NCBI RefSeq assembly: GCF_029238425.1
Contig: NZ_JAQWGB010000015.1
Coordinates: 1-38,321, forward strand
Length of the DNA stretch: 38,321 nt
Origin: Flavicella sp.
Lineage (GTDB): Bacteria; Bacteroidota; Bacteroidia; Flavobacteriales; Flavobacteriaceae
Direction of reading: 5' to 3'
In this document: one piece after another, positions 26,637 to 35,359 of the stretch
Position numbering within the stretch: the first letter of the stretch is position 1
How the letters are laid out: every line of letters begins with the position of its first letter
The notes under the pieces: model-generated
The model's database searches: none
The model's input: only the letters and a program-made list of their open reading frames with translations
What the model was told of the DNA's origin: nothing
Program-made: the position numbers and the translations under genes

Positions 26637-29600
26637 ATGAAAAAAATAGTTTTTATCCTTTTGTTATTTATTTCTGTTAGCACGCAGGCCAGAGATATTA
26701 TAAATTTCAATGAAGGTTGGAAGTTCAGTCTTGGTGATATCAAAGGAGCAGAGAAAGCTTATTTTAAAGATGAGACTTGGAGGATTTTAGATCTACCGCA
26801 CGACTGGAGTATTGAGGGTCAGTATGATATCAACAATCCTATGGGAGGACAATGTGGGTATTTACCAGCAGGATTCGGATGGTATAGAAAAACCGTTAGA
26901 GTTCCTAAAGAATGGAAAGGAAAACACGTAGAAATAGCTTTTGACGGAGTGTATATGAATAGCACCGTATGGGCAAATGGAAAAAAATTAGGGGTACGTC
27001 CTTATGGTTGGATTTCTTTCTCATACGATATTAGTGATATAGCGAAAGATTCTGAAACGATCACCTTTGCCGTTCGTGTAGATAATGACAAGCAGCCTTC
27101 GGCTCGCTGGTATACCGGGAGTGGTATTTATGCGAATACTTGGATAAAAGTAAAAGAATTAATTCATATACCTACTTCTGGCGTTTTTGTGAAGACTACG
27201 GGGAATAAAGTTATAATTGAATCAGAGTTGAAAAACAATACATCCGAAAATGAAAAAGTTAAATTGATTTCATCTGTGTTTGATGCTAAAGGGAATTTGG
27301 TTTCAAAAACGGATCAAAAATTGAAACTTAAAAAACATATTTTAGATACTGTTCAACAGGAGTTAACACTTGAGAACCCTGCACAATGGTCTGTAGAGGA
27401 CCCAAATTTATATCGACTTGTTAGTGAGGTTTATAATGGAAAAACCTTAGTTGACAAGGTGGAAACAAAATTTGGAGTAAGAGATGTTGCGTGGAAACCA
27501 AAAACAGGAATGTGGATCAACGGAAAGAATGTGAAGCTGCAAGGAGTTTGTAATCATCAAGATGCAGGTGCATTAGGTGCTGCCGTTCCTGATAAAATTT
27601 TAAGATATAGAATTCAGCAACTAAAAGACATGGGTTGTAATGCAATCCGAACCGCTCACAATCCTCAAACACCTCAGTTTTATGAGATGTGTGATGAAAT
27701 GGGGATGCTTGTGATGGATGAGATATTTGACGGTTGGATGAAAAAGGCAGCCAATGATTATGGTGCGCATGCTTTTGATGAATGGTGGAAAAGAGATCTT
27801 TCTGATTGGATTAAAAGAGATAGAAATCATGCATCGGTTGTGATTTATAGTGTGGGGAATGAAACACATGGTGAGGTAGGAGCTGATTTAGTAAAGGCCT
27901 GTCATGAATTGGATGCTACTAGGCCTGTTACTTCGGGCCACTCAGGATCTGAATATATGGATGTGTTTGGAGTGAATGGAAGTAGTGAAAAAATGGGCTG
28001 GTTTGATACCCTTGAAAAAGAGAGAGTATTTATCGGTACTGAAAATACACATACTTGGCAGGTAAGAGGTTTTTATAGAACCAAAACTTGGTACAGGGAT
28101 GGATATCCAAACAAAAGACAACAGCCTTATGAATATCCTGATTTGACAAAAGAAGAAGTATTTACTTATGATTGGACGGGAGCTTCTGGAAAACAAAATT
28201 ACAAGCAAATATTCAACTCTAGCTATGATAATGCTATGGTGCGTTTGACTTCTAGACAGAATATTGAGAAGTTAAGAGATATACCAAATTATGCAGGCTC
28301 TTTTAGATGGACTGGACATGATTATATAGGAGAAGCTACGTATGTTCATGGTGGTTGGCCTTTCAAATCTTTTATGGGTGGGGCGATTGACATGGCAAAC
28401 TTCGAAAAGGATTTGTATTATTTGTATCAAAGTCAATGGACCATCAAGCCCATGTTACACGTTTTTCCGCATTGGACACATCCAACAATGAAATTGGGAA
28501 CTGAAATTCCAATTTGGGCCTATACCAATTATGAAGAGGTGGAATTGTTTTTAAATGATGTGTCTCTTGGTAGAAAAAAGCCTGGTAGTAAATGGAATGA
28601 AATGGCTTGTCAATGGTTGGTACCATGGCAACCAGGAGAACTGCTAATTGTTGCATACGAAAATGGAATAAGGGTTACTGAAAAAAGTATTAAAACAGCT
28701 GGATCTCCGTCAAAAATTGAATTGTCGATTGATGGAGAATCGTTATCGAATGAAAAACACGACATTGTTCAAGTTCGTGTTGCTACAACAGATGCTGAAG
28801 GTAATTTTTATCCTTATGGAGAAAACAGAACGGCCTTTTCTGTAATAGGAAATGGAAAAATTCGTGCGTTAGATAATGGAAGTCCGATAGATGTTGAAAA
28901 GCATTTTGAAGCAAAAGATAGGATTGCATTTTTTGGTTTGACAAGAGCATATGTGGAATCAACTTCAAATATTGGCGGAATTACATTGTTGGCAAGTTCT
29001 ATTTTAGGAGAAAAGAAACGAGTGAGTTCTAATTTAGTTAGTATTGATGTAAAAACTATTGGTTTGCGTGGAGTCAAGGCCGAAGGGAAATTAAAAGTGT
29101 ATTATACAACCGATGGGTCAAGACCGACAACGAAATCACGCGAGTATAACAAGCCTTTTGCGGTTGAAATGGGTACGGTAGTCAAAGCCATAGTTATCTA
29201 TGGTGGGACAGTGCAATATTTAGAAGAAAGTTTTGAGGAAGGTGAAGGTTTTGTATGGGACGCAAAAGCTTTGGCCGCTGTGCCTGGTGGTGATCAAGCA
29301 GAAGATGCTTCTTATAATGATGCGATCGTTTCCAATAAAGGAAAAGGTTTTACCGGAAAAGGTTATGTAGATTTTGGAAGAAATAGTGGAGGTTATATTG
29401 AATGGTATCAAGAAAATGATGGTAGCGAAGGGGAGTTTGAATTAGAAATTCGATATAGTGCCTTGAATAAAATTAGAGAAGAATACAAAGTATTGCTAAG
29501 CATAAATGATGAAAGCAAAGAGATTAAACTTCCTGCTACTGCTAAATATAGAACAGTTTGGGATGTGTATAAAGTAAATGTTACTTTGGGTAAAGGAGCA

Positions 29601-29666
29601 AATACAATTAGAATAACCACCTTAGAAGATGATGGCTTGTCTATTGATGCTTTGAAAGTAAATTGA
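26637..29666 (+). CDS. GH2 beta-galactosidase-like enzyme with C-terminal binding modules
   Basis: A 1009-aa enzyme. I start it at 26637, where the signal peptide (MKKIVFILLLFIS...QAR) begins; an upstream in-frame ATG at 26607 overlaps the previous gene. Domains in order are jelly roll (about 22-175), Ig-like (about 180-285), TIM barrel (about 288-590) with acid/base E409 in 'SVGNET' and nucleophile E469 in 'GTENTHTW', a DUF4982-like module ('VELFLNDVSLG'), and a further beta domain. Next is a chitobiase-C-terminal-like repeat ('YYTTDGSRPT'), then a CBM6/CBM35-like module (about 895-1009, 'YIEWYQE' ... 'LSIDALKVN'). The last two modules are absent from the two other GH2 proteins here and suggest targeting to a polymer. 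It is Sec-exported and probably removes terminal beta-galactose. Confidence 0.92.
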   Translation: MKKIVFILLLFISVSTQARDIINFNEGWKFSLGDIKGAEKAYFKDETWRILDLPHDWSIEGQYDINNPMGGQCGYLPAGFGWYRKTVRVPKEWKGKHVEIAFDGVYMNSTVWANGKKLGVRPYGWISFSYDISDIAKDSETITFAVRVDNDKQPSARWYTGSGIYANTWIKVKELIHIPTSGVFVKTTGNKVIIESELKNNTSENEKVKLISSVFDAKGNLVSKTDQKLKLKKHILDTVQQELTLENPAQWSVEDPNLYRLVSEVYNGKTLVDKVETKFGVRDVAWKPKTGMWINGKNVKLQGVCNHQDAGALGAAVPDKILRYRIQQLKDMGCNAIRTAHNPQTPQFYEMCDEMGMLVMDEIFDGWMKKAANDYGAHAFDEWWKRDLSDWIKRDRNHASVVIYSVGNETHGEVGADLVKACHELDATRPVTSGHSGSEYMDVFGVNGSSEKMGWFDTLEKERVFIGTENTHTWQVRGFYRTKTWYRDGYPNKRQQPYEYPDLTKEEVFTYDWTGASGKQNYKQIFNSSYDNAMVRLTSRQNIEKLRDIPNYAGSFRWTGHDYIGEATYVHGGWPFKSFMGGAIDMANFEKDLYYLYQSQWTIKPMLHVFPHWTHPTMKLGTEIPIWAYTNYEEVELFLNDVSLGRKKPGSKWNEMACQWLVPWQPGELLIVAYENGIRVTEKSIKTAGSPSKIELSIDGESLSNEKHDIVQVRVATTDAEGNFYPYGENRTAFSVIGNGKIRALDNGSPIDVEKHFEAKDRIAFFGLTRAYVESTSNIGGITLLASSILGEKKRVSSNLVSIDVKTIGLRGVKAEGKLKVYYTTDGSRPTTKSREYNKPFAVEMGTVVKAIVIYGGTVQYLEESFEEGEGFVWDAKALAAVPGGDQAEDASYNDAIVSNKGKGFTGKGYVDFGRNSGGYIEWYQENDGSEGEFELEIRYSALNKIREEYKVLLSINDESKEIKLPATAKYRTVWDVYKVNVTLGKGANTIRITTLEDDGLSIDALKVN

Positions 29667-29700
29667 TATACTTGCATTGCAAAAAGTTAAAAATTGAATT

Positions 29701-31134
29701 ATGATTACATTGTTTGTTTGTATTGGTATCTTAATTGCAGGATATTTTATTTATGGAAAGTTCGTTGAAAAAACATTTGGTGCTGACGCAAATAGAATCA
29801 CACCAGCGATTAGCAAACAAGATGGAGTAGATTTTATTCCAATGAAGTTGAGTAAAATATTTTTAATTCAATTTTTAAATATTGCGGGACTAGGTCCAAT
29901 TTTTGGAGCCATTGCCGGAGCTTTATGGGGGCCAGCTGCATTTCTTTGGATTGTATTCGGATCCATCTTTGCAGGTTCTGTACATGATTATTTTTCAGGA
30001 ATGTTGTCGATGAGACATGGAGGGCAAAGTATTCCTGAGATTGTTGGACGGTATTTAGGACAAGGTGTAAGACATTTTATGCGTTACTTTTCGGTCGGAC
30101 TTTTGATTATTGTTGGAGTGGTGTTCGTCAAAGGACCTGCTTCAATTTTACAAGAATTGACTGGTTTCAATGTAACTATTTTAATATCGGGAATATTTCT
30201 ATATTATATTTTAGCAACCTTAATTCCTATTGATAAATTGATCGGTAAAATATATCCAATTTTTGGTATGTGCCTTCTGGTAATGGCGGTTGGTTTGTTT
30301 TTTACTTTAGTTTTAGGAGATTATACGGTACCTGAATTAACGATGGATGCATTTACAAATATTCATGACAATCCAGAAAAATATCCTTTGTTTCCTATGT
30401 TGTTTGTTACCATAGCCTGTGGTGCAATATCAGGTTTTCATTCTACCCAATCCCCTTTAATGGCAAGATGTATTTCTAACGAGATGGATGGGAAAAAAGT
30501 GTTTATGGGAGCTATGATTACCGAAGGAATTGTGGCATTGATATGGGCGGCAGTTGCTATGGCATTTTTTGGTGGAATAGAGCAGTTAGCGGAAACTATG
30601 TCAGAAGAAGGTCATAATGCTGCATGGGTAGTTAATATCATTTGCAATACTATGCTCGGGAAAATAGGAGGGGTTTTAGCCATCTTCGGTGTGGTTGCTG
30701 CACCAATTACTTCAGGGGATACTGCTTTTAGAAGTGCAAGAATAACGATTGCAGATTCATTCAATATAGACCAAAGCAAACTGATTAAACGATTGTATGT
30801 AACGATTCCAATGTTTGTCATAGCCTTTGTTTTGACAAAAGTGAATTTTGCAATTATATGGAGGTATTTCGGTTGGTCTAATCAAGTATTGGCAACAATC
30901 GTTTTATGGGCAGCAACAGTTTATATGAAAGATAGGGGCAGCAAATTTATCTTCGTTTTGATTCCTTCGGCATTTATGACTACCGTAATTATTTCCTATA
31001 TTTTAGTGGCACCAGAAGGTTTTGGTTTGTCATACGCTGTATCTGTGGGTGTTGGGGTTTTAGTAGCAATAAGCCTTTCTATATGGACGATAGTTTCTAG
31101 AAAAAATAATACTTCCCATAAAGAAGTTGCTTGA
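29701..31134 (+). CDS. cstA: Short CstA-family membrane transporter
   Basis: A 477-aa inner-membrane protein with many hydrophobic helices. 'NIAGLGPIFGAIAGALWGP', 'GSVHDYFSGMLSMRHGG' and 'FHSTQSPLMARC' are strong CstA signatures. E. coli CstA and BtsT are around 700 aa and are linked to peptide or pyruvate uptake; this is the shorter form lacking the C-terminal part. It follows the GH2 gene by 34 bp and ends before a terminator, so it belongs to the GH2 operon. Its job in a sulfated-glycan locus is unclear; pyruvate or amino-acid uptake is a guess from the family. Confidence 0.88.
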   Translation: MITLFVCIGILIAGYFIYGKFVEKTFGADANRITPAISKQDGVDFIPMKLSKIFLIQFLNIAGLGPIFGAIAGALWGPAAFLWIVFGSIFAGSVHDYFSGMLSMRHGGQSIPEIVGRYLGQGVRHFMRYFSVGLLIIVGVVFVKGPASILQELTGFNVTILISGIFLYYILATLIPIDKLIGKIYPIFGMCLLVMAVGLFFTLVLGDYTVPELTMDAFTNIHDNPEKYPLFPMLFVTIACGAISGFHSTQSPLMARCISNEMDGKKVFMGAMITEGIVALIWAAVAMAFFGGIEQLAETMSEEGHNAAWVVNIICNTMLGKIGGVLAIFGVVAAPITSGDTAFRSARITIADSFNIDQSKLIKRLYVTIPMFVIAFVLTKVNFAIIWRYFGWSNQVLATIVLWAATVYMKDRGSKFIFVLIPSAFMTTVIISYILVAPEGFGLSYAVSVGVGVLVAISLSIWTIVSRKNNTSHKEVA

Positions 31135-31156
31135 TAAAAAATAAATGTTGATTTAT

Positions 31157-31190
31157 AAAAAGGTTTCAGTATTCACTGAAACCTTTTTTT
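31157..31190 (+). terminator. Intrinsic terminator of the GH2-GH2-cstA operon
   Basis: AAAAAGGTTTCAGT (31157-31170) pairs with ACTGAAACCTTTTT (31175-31188) around an ATTC loop, a 14-bp perfect stem, with T residues to 31190. Confidence 0.95.
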
Positions 31191-31300
31191 GTGGAATAAG
31201 ATGCGGGTTTTATCTAAAGAGACAAGGTTTAGACTTGCAAAGACACTTGTAAGATTCTTTGAGGTTAATTTTACAGTAAATAGATGTAAATTAGAATATA

Positions 31301-32785
31301 ATGAGAAAAGTAATTTTTTGTATTTCATTGGTGTTGAACATATTTTCTATACAAGCTCAGAAAGTTGTAAAACCAAATATTGTTGTTTTGATGGCAGATG
31401 ATATTGGTTTAGGCGATATCAGTTTTTACCATAAACAAAGTTCAAAAACGGCTCCAGCGGTAATGACACCAAATATTGATAAATTAATATCAGAGGGGAT
31501 GCGCTTTTCTGATGCACATTCACCTGCTTCTTTATGTGCACCTACTAGATTTTCTATGATGACAGGGAATTATTCTTATAGAAATCAAAAACCTTATGGA
31601 GTTTGGACAGCAAACGCAGATGCTTTGATTGATAAAAATAACTTTACAACCGGGGCTAGAATTGCGAAAAAAGGTGGTTATAATACTGCGTTTTTTGGGA
31701 AATGGGGATTTGGAGGTTCTTGGATAAAAGGGAAAAAGGTAGATTATAAAAAGGAGACTGGAGGGGCACTTAGCTATGGTTTTGATTATGCTGTAGAACT
31801 GCCTGAGGGAATTCAAAATAAACCTTTCGCTTTTTATGAAAACAGGGAATGGATGAAAATAAAATCAAATTCTGTTTTAAAAGAAATTAATTCGGTTCAG
31901 AATGGCTATAAGTTTTCTAAAAAACATAATGATCGAGGAGGAATCGGAGATTCTAATTGGGATCCAACTGAAGCCGGAGGGATTTTAGTGGATAAAACGG
32001 TAGCTTATATCAAAAAACAGAAGGGTTCCGAAAAACCATTCTTTTTATACTATTGTAGTCAAGCAGTACATATTCCTCATACGCCACCTGCAATGCTAGA
32101 TGGTAATAAAGTAGCCGGGACAACTCCTGGAGTTCATGGTGATATGATATATGAGTTAGATATTCAGGTAGGAATGATAATAGAAGCTTTGAAAAAGACT
32201 GGTGCTTATGAAAATACACTCTTTGTTTTTACTTCTGACAATGGAGGTTTGTCTTTTGATCAAAATATGAAAAAAGCGGGGCACGATACCAGTAATGGGT
32301 TAAATGGAAGTAAAGGATCTATTTATGAAGGAGGGCATAGAGTCCCTTTTATTGCTGTATGGCCAGGGGTTATACAAGCAAATTCTATTTCTAATGAACC
32401 TGTAGTTGGTCAAGATATGGTTGCTACAATTGCGGCGTTGTCACAACAAAAGTTAGATATATCGAAGGTTTTTGATTCAGCAAATTTATTGCCTTATTTT
32501 AAAGGTGAAAAAACAGAAAAACCAGCACATATTTATCTTATGCATCAGTCAAAAGGTGGTCCGACCTATGCTATTCGAGATGGGAAATGGAAACTTATTT
32601 TGAAAGGAAAAAAACCTGGTGTTTTAGAGAATTTAACTCCGATTGAATTGTATGATTTAGAGTCCAATTTATTTGAAGATTCTTCTAGGAATTTAATAGA
32701 AGATTCAAAGCATAAAAATAGAATAGAGAATATGATGAAAACCTATATTGATGTTAGGGTTTCTAAGGTTACAACAGTTAATTAA
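31301..32785 (+). CDS. S1 sulfatase with a CAPTR maturation motif
   Basis: A sulfatase of 494 aa with a Sec signal (1-20, ending IQAQ). DD is at 33-34 ('MADDIGLGDI'), and the maturation motif reads C79-A-P-T-R83, with Thr in place of the usual Ser. Thr is tolerated in several sulfatase subfamilies that read CxPTR. Other motifs are 'GKWGFGG' in place of GKWHLGG, 'TSDNGGLSF' and 'GSKGSIYEGGHRVPF'. Loss of the His in the GKWHLG position is notable because that residue usually contacts the sulfate. The segment after the motif ('NYSYRNQKPYGVW') is typical of arylsulfatases in PULs. I cannot assign the subfamily; a 2-sulfate of anhydrogalactose is one possible target. It opens the last operon of the window. 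Confidence 0.87.
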   Translation: MRKVIFCISLVLNIFSIQAQKVVKPNIVVLMADDIGLGDISFYHKQSSKTAPAVMTPNIDKLISEGMRFSDAHSPASLCAPTRFSMMTGNYSYRNQKPYGVWTANADALIDKNNFTTGARIAKKGGYNTAFFGKWGFGGSWIKGKKVDYKKETGGALSYGFDYAVELPEGIQNKPFAFYENREWMKIKSNSVLKEINSVQNGYKFSKKHNDRGGIGDSNWDPTEAGGILVDKTVAYIKKQKGSEKPFFLYYCSQAVHIPHTPPAMLDGNKVAGTTPGVHGDMIYELDIQVGMIIEALKKTGAYENTLFVFTSDNGGLSFDQNMKKAGHDTSNGLNGSKGSIYEGGHRVPFIAVWPGVIQANSISNEPVVGQDMVATIAALSQQKLDISKVFDSANLLPYFKGEKTEKPAHIYLMHQSKGGPTYAIRDGKWKLILKGKKPGVLENLTPIELYDLESNLFEDSSRNLIEDSKHKNRIENMMKTYIDVRVSKVTTVN

Positions 32786-32865
32786 TTGCTATCAAAGGAA
32801 TAATATCGGCTAGGTTAGAGCTAAGATAATTCAGTAATTTACTTTTTGAAAACAATATTGAGAAT

Positions 32866-35337
32866 ATGAAAAGAATATTTAAAACAGTATTAATAACCGT
32901 ATTTTGGTTAGCAGCTTTTTCTCTGTACAGCCAAACGAGAGAAATCATTTCTTTTAATGATAGTTGGCGATTTGCTCGTTTTGGAGCAATGCCAGATGGG
33001 ACAACGCTTGCTGAACCTGAGAATATGGATGAGGTTGATTTTGATGATACTTCTTGGCGAGTTTTGAATTTACCGCATGATTGGGGGATTGAAGGACCTT
33101 TTAGAGCAGATTTACCCAATCAGACAGGGAAGTTGCCTTGGGCTGGGATAGGTTGGTATAGAAAAGAATTTACAGTTTCAGAGAACGATGTTACAAAAAA
33201 GATTTTTGTAGAGTTCGATGGAGCGATGTCAAATACGAGTACTTGGATAAATGGTGGTTATGTTGGTGATTGGGCTTATGGTTATTCTTCTTTTGGTTTT
33301 GATATTTCTAGATATTTAAAAGAAGGAAAGAATACGATCGCAGTTCGATTGGATAACAAAGAAAATTCATCACGTTGGTATCCTGGTGGAGGAATTTACA
33401 GAAACGTTAGATTGGTTAAAACCAATAGTACTTATGTTGCACAATGGGGAACCTTTGTTACCACGCCAAAAGTGTCAGCAGAGGAAGCATTGATTCGAAT
33501 TGAAACAGAAATTTCTGGAGATACTCAAGGCTTGGAAGTGTTGCATGAGGTTTTTAGAAAAGGAGAAAAATCTAATATAATATCAGAACAAAAGGTTTTT
33601 TATTATGAACCGAGTCTTATTAAAATTACAAATCCAGCTCTTTGGGATTTAGAAAATCCGAATTTGTATTCGGTAAAGACATCACTAATTAAAAATGGAA
33701 AAGTTGTAGATGTGTACAAGACTGATTTTGGAATTAGATCTATAAAATATACCAAGGATGGTTTTTTCTTAAATGAGAAAAAAGTGAGAATGAATGGTGT
33801 TTGTCAGCATCATGATTTAGGTCCATTAGGAGCAGCGGTAAATGTGAGAGCCATTGAAAGACAAATTGAAATATTAAAGTCATTTGGAGTCAATGCAATA
33901 CGAACATCACATAATCCTCCGGCACCAGAGTTTCTAGAACTGTGCGATAAAATGGGGGTATTAGTTCAGGTAGAGGCGTTTGACGTTTGGGCTAAGAAAA
34001 AAGTCGATAATGATTATGCAAGTTTGTTTGGTGCTTGGCATGAACGAGATTTGGTAACCATGGTGAAAAGAGATAGGAATCATCCTTCGGTGGTAATGTG
34101 GAGTACAGGAAATGAGTTGATCGAATTAAGAGAAGGCAATGATGCTCCGATGGCAGCAAAATTGGCAGATATTATTCGTTCGGTAGATACTACAAGACCC
34201 ACAACTTTTGGGAACAGCCGACCGGAAGCCGCAACGAATGGATTCCAGAAAACGGCTGATGTTTTTGGATTCAATTACAAGCCTCATATGTATGAGCAGT
34301 TTAGAAAAGAAAATCCAAATTTACCCTTATATGGAAGTGAAACGGCATCTACAATAAGTTCCAGAGGTGAATATTTTTTTCCGGTAAATTTTGATAATAA
34401 AAAAAGCGGTAATGGTGGCTACTTTCAAGTGAGTAGTTATGATTATTCAGCACCTAATTGGGCATATAGACCAGATCTTGAGTTTGAGGCACAAGATAAA
34501 TTTCCATGGGTTTTTGGAGAGTTTGTATGGACAGGGTTTGATTATATTGGAGAGCCTACACCCTATAATAAGGATAAAACAAATTTATTGAACTTTTCTG
34601 ATCCAGCTGAAAAAGCAAGGATGAAGGCAGAACTGGCAAAAATGGGGAAACAAATACCCCCTCGAAGTTCTTATTTTGGAATTGTTGATTTATGTGGGTT
34701 TCCGAAAGATAGGTTTTATTTATATCAATCCAAGTGGAGACCAGAATTACCCATGGCTCATATTTTACCTCATTGGAATTGGCCAGAAAGAGTAGGAGAG
34801 GTGACTCCAGTTTTTGTCTATACTTCAGGCGATGAAGCGGAATTATTTTTAAATGGAAAATCTTTAGGAAAGAAAAAGAAGGGAGAGTATGAATATAGAT
34901 TGATTTGGAAGGATGTTCTTTATGAAAATGGAGAATTAAAGGTTGTTGCTTATAAAAATGGCAAACCTTGGGCTAAAGATATTGTAAAAACGACTGGCAA
35001 GTCTAATAAGGTACTTCTTGAAGCGGATAGAAATGAGATTGACTCAGACGGTCAGGATCTGTCTTTTGTTACGGTAAAAATAGCGGATAGAAAAGGAACG
35101 ATGGTACCAAGAACTCACAATTCGGTTAGTTACCAGATTTCAGGACCCGGTGAAATAATTGCGGTTGGAAATGGAGACCCAACAAATCACGAATCTTTTC
35201 AGGTAACTACTCGCAAAGTTTTCAATGGAATGGCTTTGGTGGTAGTTCGCTCAAAAAAAGGGGAGAAAGGAATTATAAAGCTAACCGCAACTTCCAAAGG
35301 ATTGAAATCAAAAAACATAAAAATAACGGTGAAATAG
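32866..35337 (+). CDS. GH2 beta-galactosidase-like glycoside hydrolase
   Basis: An 823-aa Sec-exported enzyme (signal 1-23). The order is jelly roll ('LPHDWGIEGPF', 'GIGWYRKEF', 'RWYPGGGIYRNV', about 24-185), Ig-like domain (about 190-290), then TIM barrel with acid/base E417 in the canonical 'RNHPSVVMWSTGNE' context and nucleophile probably E492 in 'YGSETAS'. A DUF4982-like module ('AELFLNGKSLG') and one more beta domain end the protein. This is the most typical GH2 of the three and probably removes terminal beta-galactose in the periplasm. It lies between sulfatases (80 bp after one, 22 bp before the next), with no terminator on either side, so the genes are probably cotranscribed. Confidence 0.93.
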   Translation: MKRIFKTVLITVFWLAAFSLYSQTREIISFNDSWRFARFGAMPDGTTLAEPENMDEVDFDDTSWRVLNLPHDWGIEGPFRADLPNQTGKLPWAGIGWYRKEFTVSENDVTKKIFVEFDGAMSNTSTWINGGYVGDWAYGYSSFGFDISRYLKEGKNTIAVRLDNKENSSRWYPGGGIYRNVRLVKTNSTYVAQWGTFVTTPKVSAEEALIRIETEISGDTQGLEVLHEVFRKGEKSNIISEQKVFYYEPSLIKITNPALWDLENPNLYSVKTSLIKNGKVVDVYKTDFGIRSIKYTKDGFFLNEKKVRMNGVCQHHDLGPLGAAVNVRAIERQIEILKSFGVNAIRTSHNPPAPEFLELCDKMGVLVQVEAFDVWAKKKVDNDYASLFGAWHERDLVTMVKRDRNHPSVVMWSTGNELIELREGNDAPMAAKLADIIRSVDTTRPTTFGNSRPEAATNGFQKTADVFGFNYKPHMYEQFRKENPNLPLYGSETASTISSRGEYFFPVNFDNKKSGNGGYFQVSSYDYSAPNWAYRPDLEFEAQDKFPWVFGEFVWTGFDYIGEPTPYNKDKTNLLNFSDPAEKARMKAELAKMGKQIPPRSSYFGIVDLCGFPKDRFYLYQSKWRPELPMAHILPHWNWPERVGEVTPVFVYTSGDEAELFLNGKSLGKKKKGEYEYRLIWKDVLYENGELKVVAYKNGKPWAKDIVKTTGKSNKVLLEADRNEIDSDGQDLSFVTVKIADRKGTMVPRTHNSVSYQISGPGEIIAVGNGDPTNHESFQVTTRKVFNGMALVVVRSKKGEKGIIKLTATSKGLKSKNIKITVK

Positions 35338-35359
35338 GCATCGAAATAAAGAGAGATAA

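Noticed and set aside
31235-31261. TTG/ATTCTTTG pair as a promoter for the last operon
   Set aside because: Two mismatches in the -7 element and a 16-bp spacer; too weak in AT-rich sequence.
31189-31401. 70-aa open frame across the leader and start of the CAPTR sulfatase
   Set aside because: It begins within the terminator T-run region and overlaps the sulfatase signal peptide in another frame; no domain.
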